A stretch of 64,000 bases of DNA, from assembly GCA_947624975.1 (NCBI GenBank), contig CANQMP010000001.1, forward strand, positions 1-64,000, in the 5' to 3' direction. Source of the DNA: Candidatus Gastranaerophilales bacterium. Lineage in GTDB: Bacteria > Cyanobacteriota > Vampirovibrionia > Gastranaerophilales > Gastranaerophilaceae. Numbering within the stretch: the stretch's first letter is position 1; every line of letters begins with the position of its first letter. Positions 58,908-64,000 of this stretch are shown here, in pieces. Under the pieces are notes generated by a model. That model did no database searches, was not told where the DNA came from, and saw nothing but the letters and a program-made list of their open reading frames with translations. Made by a program: the position numbers and the translations under genes.

Positions 58908-59663
58908 ATGACTATGACAGAAAATGCTGAAATGCCGAATGATACCGAAGACCGTCAGCGTATACTGCTGGCTGATGACGAAGCAAGTATCAGACGTATC
59001 CTTGAAACGAGATTAAAAATGGCAGGTTACGACGTTTATACCGCACAGGACGGAGAAGAAGCGGTAAACGCGTTTAACAAATACAATCCGGATTTGGTTG
59101 TACTTGACGTAATGATGCCGAAAATGGACGGTTACGGAGTAACAAGAGAAATCAGAAGAACATCTGATGTGCCTATCATCATTTTGACGGCACTCGGAGA
59201 TGTATCGGAAAGAATTACGGGACTTGAACTCGGTGCTGATGACTATGTAATTAAACCTTTCAGCCCGAAAGAATTAGAGGCTCGTGTAAAAGCTGTTTTA
59301 AGACGTACGAATAATCGTGAAGCTGTTACACCGTCAGGAAAAGTTACGAAAAACGTAATTACGACGGGTAATATAAAAATTGACACTGCACGCCGTCAGG
59401 TATTCAGAAAGAACGAAAGAATACGTTTGACGGGAATGGAATTCAGCTTGCTTGAACTTCTTGTAAACAATTCAGGACAGGCATTTTCAAGAAATGAAAT
59501 ATTGCAGCATGTTTGGGCATATCCGCCGGATCACAGAATTGACACACGTGTTGTTGATGTTCATATTTCGAGATTACGTTCTAAACTGGAATCCGACCCT
59601 GCAAATCCCGAATTAATCTTAACGGCTCGCGGAATAGGATATATGTTTCAAAGAATAAGTTAA
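58908..59663 (+). CDS. rpaB: RpaB-like OmpR-family response regulator
   Basis: A 251-residue regulator: receiver with LLADDEASIRRILETRLKMA, phosphorylation Asp in VLDVMMPKMDGYG and switch ILTALGDVSERITGLELGAD then DYVIKPFSPKELEARVKAVL; winged helix with RIRLTGMEFSLLELLVNNSG, RNEILQHVWAYPPDHRIDTR and ISRLRSKLESDPANPELILT. The wording is strikingly close to cyanobacterial RpaB, including the RITGLELGADDY and ELILTARGIGYMFQRI ends. In Cyanobacteria RpaB responds to light and redox stress with NblS/Hik33; no kinase gene is adjacent here. Confidence 0.9.
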   Translation: MTMTENAEMPNDTEDRQRILLADDEASIRRILETRLKMAGYDVYTAQDGEEAVNAFNKYNPDLVVLDVMMPKMDGYGVTREIRRTSDVPIIILTALGDVSERITGLELGADDYVIKPFSPKELEARVKAVLRRTNNREAVTPSGKVTKNVITTGNIKIDTARRQVFRKNERIRLTGMEFSLLELLVNNSGQAFSRNEILQHVWAYPPDHRIDTRVVDVHISRLRSKLESDPANPELILTARGIGYMFQRIS

Positions 59664-59695
59664 AAAAAGTTCCGCCTGATGGCGGAATTTTTTTT
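59664..59695 (+). terminator. Terminator of rpaB
   Basis: TTCCGCC (59670-59676) pairs with GGCGGAA (59681-59687) around TGAT, followed by T8. Confidence 0.9.
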
Positions 59696-59733
59696 GCTTG
59701 CGTTAGATGATGTTTGTGTTAGAATAATTTTAT

Positions 59734-59810
59734 GGCGTCTGTCGTCAAGCGGTTAAGACCTCGGATTGTGGTTCCGATATGCGTGGGTTCGAATCCCACC
59801 AGACGCCCCA
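59734..59810 (+). tRNA. tRNA-His (GTG), attachment site of an integrated element
   Basis: Begins with the extra G-1 typical of tRNA-His: acceptor GCGTCTG/CAGACGC with C73 and encoded CCA, anticodon stem TCGGA-TTGTGGT-TCCGA with anticodon GTG, T-loop TTCGAAT. A leftward serine recombinase gene begins right after its 3' end and runs into it, so the tRNA 3' half is probably the attachment site. Confidence 0.92.
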
Positions 59811-61288
59811 TTTTTAACTTTTTTCCAATATTTTAGCTTATAAAATATCGGAAACAGTTCTATTTTAAGGGTTTCGCCATTATAAGACAGGGTTCGGATG
59901 CAAGTTTGAATAATCTCTCTTTTTACTTGCGGCTCTGCTAATCTGAACAGTTCGGGTAATTGGTTACAAAATGCCATTATTAAACTTAATTTGTTATATA
60001 AAATTTTGCTTTTTTCTTTGCGTTCTTCAAGCCTTGCTTCTAATTTATTGAGTTCGGATGCCCATTGTCGATTTAACTCTCCCCATTCTGCATCAGTCAT
60101 GCCATAAGGTAAATTTCCATCAAGTTTATCTGCATAACTTTTTTTAATCCGGTTTTTGATTTGCTCAATTTTCTTTTGCATCTCAACCGGACTTTCAAGA
60201 CTGTTTTCATAATCCTTGATAGCTTGCAGAACTTCTTTTGCTTCTGACTTCATTAATTCAATTTCAGACGGTGGAATGTAAATATCTTCAAGCATTTCAA
60301 TAAAAGTTTTTTCAAGCTCCTCTTGTTTTATTGCTTTAACTCCACAATGACATCTGTAATAAATATATTCTCCGGAATTGTGAGCTCCTCTTTTCATTTC
60401 TGCTGATAAATTATGTTTTCCGCAGCACTCGCATTTTATCATGTTAGTATAAGGAAAAATTATATCATGTGTTTTTGGTTTCTTATGCCCAAACATAGAT
60501 TGAACTTGATAAAATAAATCTTTTGAAATCAACGGCTCTTGCTTCCCTTCGTATATTGCACCTTTATATGTTATCTGTCCTATATAAAAACTGTTTTTTA
60601 ACATCCATTCAAATTTTCTTGGCGGATATTTTTCTCCGGTTCTCGGATGCTTAAAACCGTCAAGATATAATGTATCTCCTAACCTTTTAAAAGAATAATT
60701 GCCGGTTGCATATAATTCAAAAGCCTTCTTAACAAAAGGAGCATTTTTCGGATCTATAACTATTATTTTTTTCTCATCCGGCTGCGTAAAGTTTATATAT
60801 CCTATCGGAGCTTTACAAGGAATAATTCCCTCTCTTGCTTTCTGTTCCATTCCCATAGATGTTCTTTGAGAAATTTTTCTTCTTTCGTAAAGATTAGTTC
60901 CTTTTGTAATCCATCTTAAAAGTTCGCCTTCCGGACTGTCCTCATTACATTCCGTTACTGAAAGCGGAGTGATTTTGCACTCATCAAAAAACCTTCCCAA
61001 AACTGCATAATCATATTCTGTTCCTCTTGATATTCTATCCCACTTCCAAAATATCAAAGCATCAACTTTTGTTGCATTTTCTCTTGTCCATTTTATTAAT
61101 GATTGGAGCTTCGGTCTGTTTAAATCTTTTGCGCTTATACCAATTTCTTCTCTAAAAACTTTTACAACTTCATATCCTAAAGATGCAGCAAAATCTCTGT
61201 CTATTCTCTCTTGCCCGTTTAGAGAATAGCCTTTCGTTTGTTCCTCTGTGGAAACACGAACATAAATTATACATCTTCTTTTTTGCAT
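59753..61288 (-). CDS. Large serine recombinase (integrase), 3' end inside tRNA-His
   Basis: A 511-residue site-specific recombinase. Resolvase domain: IIYVRVSTEEQTKGYSLNGQ with catalytic Ser, FWKWDRISRGTEYDYAVLG; Recombinase domain about 160-270; zinc ribbon with KCECCGKHNLSAEM and YRCHCGVKAI; then a coiled coil. The final 18 residues (GASGGIRTHAYRNHNPRS) are encoded by the reverse strand of tRNA-His, up to the stop at 59753. Hence integration fixed the last codons. It defines the left end of a prophage or ICE reaching past 64000. Confidence 0.9.
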   Translation of the reverse strand: MQKRRCIIYVRVSTEEQTKGYSLNGQERIDRDFAASLGYEVVKVFREEIGISAKDLNRPKLQSLIKWTRENATKVDALIFWKWDRISRGTEYDYAVLGRFFDECKITPLSVTECNEDSPEGELLRWITKGTNLYERRKISQRTSMGMEQKAREGIIPCKAPIGYINFTQPDEKKIIVIDPKNAPFVKKAFELYATGNYSFKRLGDTLYLDGFKHPRTGEKYPPRKFEWMLKNSFYIGQITYKGAIYEGKQEPLISKDLFYQVQSMFGHKKPKTHDIIFPYTNMIKCECCGKHNLSAEMKRGAHNSGEYIYYRCHCGVKAIKQEELEKTFIEMLEDIYIPPSEIELMKSEAKEVLQAIKDYENSLESPVEMQKKIEQIKNRIKKSYADKLDGNLPYGMTDAEWGELNRQWASELNKLEARLEERKEKSKILYNKLSLIMAFCNQLPELFRLAEPQVKREIIQTCIRTLSYNGETLKIELFPIFYKLKYWKKVKNGASGGIRTHAYRNHNPRS

Positions 61289-61351
61289 CTAAACCACTCA
61301 AAAAATGACATTCTTAAAAATAATTATACACAAAAATTTTTATTAACAAAA

Positions 61352-61516
61352 TCATTCAAGTTTTATCGGAGTGTTATCCGGATTAAGACACAATTCCTTA
61401 AAACCTACTTGGGTAAATAAAGTAACGAACCTAACAAGTCTTTTGTGTTCTTCTTGCTCATTATAAACTTCTTGCGGTTTAATATATTCAACTTTTAATC
61501 CGGTTGCTTCTTTCAT
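61352..61516 (-). CDS. Small hypothetical protein (54 residues)
   Basis: The frame MKEATGLKVEYIKPQEVYNE continues to a stop at 61352. The start overlaps the stop of the adenine-methylase gene by 1 bp (TAATG at 61516), suggesting coupling. Charged, no span or known motif. Small genes in this position of prophage early regions are common. Confidence 0.6.
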   Translation of the reverse strand: MKEATGLKVEYIKPQEVYNEQEEHKRLVRFVTLFTQVGFKELCLNPDNTPIKLE

Positions 61517-62049
61517 TAAAATAAGCTCCCTTGATTAAAATTTTTAAAATCTCTTATTACAATTTGCTTTGGTAAAAAATCTCTGCAAAAATAAGCGGAA
61601 GAAAAGTTTATCTTATCTTTTGCTTGTCCTTTGAATTGCATTCTTTCTTCAAACAAAAGAAGCTGCAAACTTTCATCCCTAAAAAGTTTTTTAGGTGTAC
61701 TGTCATTTAACCATGTCAAGCTCATGAGCAAGCAAAATGGTTTATTAAAATCTATTGCTCTTTTAAATATTTCTCTTTTATTTGTAAATGGTGGATTTGA
61801 AACGATTACATCCCATTCTTCCGGTTCATACCGGTAAAAATCTTGCCCGTATTTAATATGAGAATTGACAATTTTATATCTGTTTTCGCTTAAAACCCTT
61901 ACAAATTCGCTATTCTCATCATCAAAAGGAAGCCATATAATTTTGTCTTTGAATTTCGGAAGAAATTCAAGCAGCGGTTCTACTCCGTATCTCGGAGTGT
62001 AACATTCATCATTCTTTCCTTGCGATGTAAATAAAAAACCGTTTGTCAT
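61516..62049 (-). CDS. Phage-type DNA adenine N6-methyltransferase
   Basis: A 177-residue methylase. It opens MTNGFLFTSQGKNDECYTPR, a motif (ECYTPxxxVEPLLEFL) seen in phage adenine methylases, and has the catalytic motif IV VIVSNPPFTNKREIF. The FDDENSEFVRVLSENRYKIV stretch fits the SAM-binding strand. Compact Dam-like enzymes of this type protect phage DNA. No cognate endonuclease is adjacent. Confidence 0.82.
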   Translation of the reverse strand: MTNGFLFTSQGKNDECYTPRYGVEPLLEFLPKFKDKIIWLPFDDENSEFVRVLSENRYKIVNSHIKYGQDFYRYEPEEWDVIVSNPPFTNKREIFKRAIDFNKPFCLLMSLTWLNDSTPKKLFRDESLQLLLFEERMQFKGQAKDKINFSSAYFCRDFLPKQIVIRDFKNFNQGSLF

Positions 62050-62057
62050 GACTTCCT

Positions 62058-62288
62058 TTAATTGTTCCTTTGCGCTGCTTCTTTGGAAGCAGAATTGTTA
62101 AATAAAATTTCGATAGTGGGTAATTCCGCTATGCTTACCGAATTGCATACAACATTCATAAATGTATATGCAGCATCCGGATTTCTTAAAATTTTTCCGC
62201 TTATTCTTGTAAAAAATTGAGCTCGTATATCTAAATGCTTGTTATCAAATTGTGGCAAGTTGTTTGAATTGTTATCCGGCATTGTCAA
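62058..62288 (-). CDS. Hypothetical prophage protein
   Basis: A 76-residue protein starting MTMPDNNSNNLPQFDNKHLD, with a more hydrophobic middle (IRAQFFTRISGKILRNPDAA) and tail NNSASKEAAQRNN. It overlaps the ASCH-like gene by 17 bp. No family recognised. Confidence 0.55.
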   Translation of the reverse strand: MTMPDNNSNNLPQFDNKHLDIRAQFFTRISGKILRNPDAAYTFMNVVCNSVSIAELPTIEILFNNSASKEAAQRNN

Positions 62289-62707
62289 TTTCGCCCCTTT
62301 TGCTTTTTGCTTTTAGAGGTTTATTATTTTTGATAAGCTGAAATTCAATATCATAAACAGGCTTATCGATTTTTAAATCGGTATCTTTGCCATCTACAAT
62401 CCTAACAGATTTTAATCTTGCATATAATCTTGGCTTTGTTTTTTCATCAACCATACCATTCATAAAGCATATTGTAATAAATTCCAACGGTTCATATTTG
62501 ACATTACGATACAATGCTCTTAAAAAATACTCCATTGAATGTTTTTTGTCTTTTTTTTGTATGGCAATCAAAAAAAGTATTTATAAGCCTTATAGTCCAA
62601 AAATCTTTAACTTCCCTATATTCATGAGTTTTCTCGCCTGATTTGATTTTTTCAAACCATTGTTTTTCTACGTTGCATGTTAGCACCGGTGGAAAATTAT
62701 TGTTCAT
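62272..62707 (-). pseudogene. ASCH-domain protein split by a frameshift
   Basis: Two overlapping frames make one ASCH protein (RNA-binding/PUA-like fold). The first (62707-62504) has LTCNVEKQWFEKIKSGEKTH then EYREVKDFWTIRL; the second (62571-62272) continues KYEPLEFITICFMNGMVDEK and KSVRIVDGKDTDLKIDKPVY. The break lies between T7 and A8 homopolymers (minus strand, about 62551-62576). Joined length is about 143 residues, near the family norm. It may be a sequencing error, a decayed gene or programmed slippage. Confidence 0.65.
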
Positions 62708-62873
62708 TTTTCACCTCATTTTTTTGCTTTAAAGTTTCATAAACATTAAAATAGCTTTCAATGCAGGCAATTTTAATTCTGCAATTATCGTCTGACATTA
62801 ATGCTGTTTTTATATCTTCAATCAGCATAAATTCATCATAAGTAAATATTTGGTTGTTTAATTCTTTAGTCAT
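62697..62873 (-). CDS. Small hypothetical prophage protein (58 residues)
   Basis: Frame MTKELNNQIFTYDEFMLIED with GAGG upstream, ending KNEVKNEQ at 62697. It overlaps the upstream coiled-coil gene by 8 bp and the ASCH-like gene by 11 bp, a tight operon. One Cys pair (CRIKIAC) is visible, no known family. Confidence 0.6.
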   Translation of the reverse strand: MTKELNNQIFTYDEFMLIEDIKTALMSDDNCRIKIACIESYFNVYETLKQKNEVKNEQ

Positions 62874-63234
62874 GCGTTACCTCTTTGTTGGTTATGGTAT
62901 CAATTTTTTTTACTGCATTTTTGTATTTTGCAAGTTCCTCTTGTAAAGCTTCAACTTGTCTTTTAAGGGTTTCAACATCTTGCTCTAAAAGCATATTTGC
63001 TTCTTCAAGTTTTATGACATAATTATTATCCTTTTGCATCTCGCCTTTTAGCCAAAGGACTTCACTTTGCAAACTTGCATTTTGTTTTACGACTGCTTCA
63101 TATTGAGCGGTAGTCATTTTTAACAGTTTGCAAACATCTTGACAATCACAATAATCATTTTTTATTCCTACAAATTTTTTTGTTCCGGAGAGAATATTTT
63201 CTCTTAATTTTTCTATTTCTTTTTGATTGCTCAT
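62866..63234 (-). CDS. Coiled-coil prophage protein
   Basis: A 122-residue protein. The first 45 residues hold a CDCQDVCKLLKMTTAQYEAV motif (Cys-rich); residues about 50-110 form a coiled coil (LEEANMLLEQDVETLKRQVE). Good ribosome site (AGGAG) upstream. Function unknown; scaffold or regulatory roles are both possible. Confidence 0.65.
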   Translation of the reverse strand: MSNQKEIEKLRENILSGTKKFVGIKNDYCDCQDVCKLLKMTTAQYEAVVKQNASLQSEVLWLKGEMQKDNNYVIKLEEANMLLEQDVETLKRQVEALQEELAKYKNAVKKIDTITNKEVTHD

Positions 63235-63301
63235 TTTTAACTCCTATATCAAGTAAAAAAGAGGGAATGGGGAGAGATAATAATTCATTCCCTCAAAAGT
63301 A

Positions 63302-64000
63302 TTAAAAATCTGATAACACAAGCAATTCCTTATATTCTTCTGTTTCTTGCTTGATGAAGTTTGCTTCATCAATAATTGCTTGTTCTTCAATATTCTCAAA
63401 AAGCGGACACATTACTCTAATGCCTAATTCATCATCTTCATTCCTATAAAATAAAAGTTCAATAGGTATGTCATAAGTTATTTCGCCAGCTTTTACAAAA
63501 GGCACAGATGCCACAAAGTTTTGTGGCAATATTTCTTCGCCTTCATATCCATTATCAAGTTTATATGTACATTTATATCCTTGCTCTTGTTCTCTATTAA
63601 TAAAAATAGGTGTTGAACAAAGTGTACTGTTGCCAATAATTCTAATTGAGGATAGTTTTTGGAATAGATTTTGAAAATCTTGTATACTTGGTTTGAGTGC
63701 TTGAACAAATTCTAAAAATATTCTATGGTTCATAATTTTATTGATATTTGTTTTTATTAGTTCCCATTGTTGAGAATTTATTCGTTTATATGTTGTTTTA
63801 AAAATACCAAAATCTTCATCAGGATAGAAAGAGCCGCCTTCGGAATATATTCTTACTGTTGCTTTTTGTCCTGTTTGATTTTCCCTTCTTTTTAATTCTT
63901 CTTTGATACAAGCAGCAAATGCTTTAACACTTCCTACGGTTTTATTTTCAGGTCTTGAATTAAGCTCAATATATGCTTTTTCACTATCATTGTAGAGAAG
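63302..64000 (-). CDS. Prophage protein, cut by the window edge
   Basis: The leftward frame ending at 63302 is continuous back to the window edge (233 codons visible), beyond the ATG at 63733 that would give only 143 residues. Upstream text includes RPENKTVGSVKAFAACIKEE then LKRRENQTGQKATVRIYSEG. The sequence resembles phage recombination or early proteins of unknown function. The real start is outside the window. Confidence 0.65.
   Translation of the reverse strand, partial: LLYNDSEKAYIELNSRPENKTVGSVKAFAACIKEELKRRENQTGQKATVRIYSEGGSFYPDEDFGIFKTTYKRINSQQWELIKTNINKIMNHRIFLEFVQALKPSIQDFQNLFQKLSSIRIIGNSTLCSTPIFINREQEQGYKCTYKLDNGYEGEEILPQNFVASVPFVKAGEITYDIPIELLFYRNEDDELGIRVMCPLFENIEEQAIIDEANFIKQETEEYKELLVLSDF

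Overview
The window reads as AT-rich chromosomal DNA of a non-photosynthetic relative of Cyanobacteria (Melainabacteria/Gastranaerophilales-like). The strongest pointer is an OmpR-type regulator at 58908-59663 that closely resembles cyanobacterial RpaB. kdsB (LPS core sugar), accD/accA, thyX, cobO and an LCP ligase fit a Gram-negative gut organism of that lineage. No photosynthesis gene is visible. The taxonomic call is inference from remembered family sequences.

Layout. (1) 1-10.2 kb is a mobile region: five-plus small forward genes of unknown function, then a leftward Mu-like early module (Mor, a coiled-coil protein, GemA/gp16, MuB-like ATPase, MuA-like DDE transposase, small HTH protein). 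A second, independent transposase/ATPase/wHTH set follows and ends in tandem 22-bp repeats. (2) 10.2-16.7 kb is a defence cassette: Vsr, a cytosine methylase and a HpaII-type endonuclease, followed by a wHTH protein, a membrane protein, a PD-(D/E)XK-like protein and a TGT-like protein. It is bracketed by two direct, about 240-bp, structured repeats. (3) 16.8-30.5 kb is housekeeping: tRNA-Phe, infC, a TPR lipoprotein-like/exported protein, dus, argS, rpsB-tsf, cobO, a coiled-coil protein, rimP-nusA and a ZIP transporter. (4) 30.6-40.5 kb is a compact podovirus-type head/short-tail/packaging cluster (amidase, tail nozzle, coat, scaffold, adaptor, TerS, GNAT, portal, TerL). It has no integrase, repressor or replication genes and lies between host genes. 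(5) 40.5-59.7 kb is host: mgtE, LCP, two tRNA-Arg flanking tcdA, a poly-G phase-variable glycosyltransferase, an orphan MuF-like gene with an exported VRR-NUC protein, an antiporter, thyX, TPR, recR/ybaB, metallopeptidases, accD-accA-prmA-kdsB and rpaB. (6) 59.7-64 kb is the edge of a prophage or integrative element inserted in tRNA-His, with a large serine recombinase whose last codons lie inside the tRNA gene.

The candidates for undescribed biology are the paired repeats, whose five internal motifs changed together between copies; the membrane/nuclease/TGT-like trio beside the RM system; and the integrase-free podoviral cluster, which could be a domesticated particle or gene transfer agent. 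An orphan MuF-like protein elsewhere shares the scaffold C-terminal motif of that cluster.
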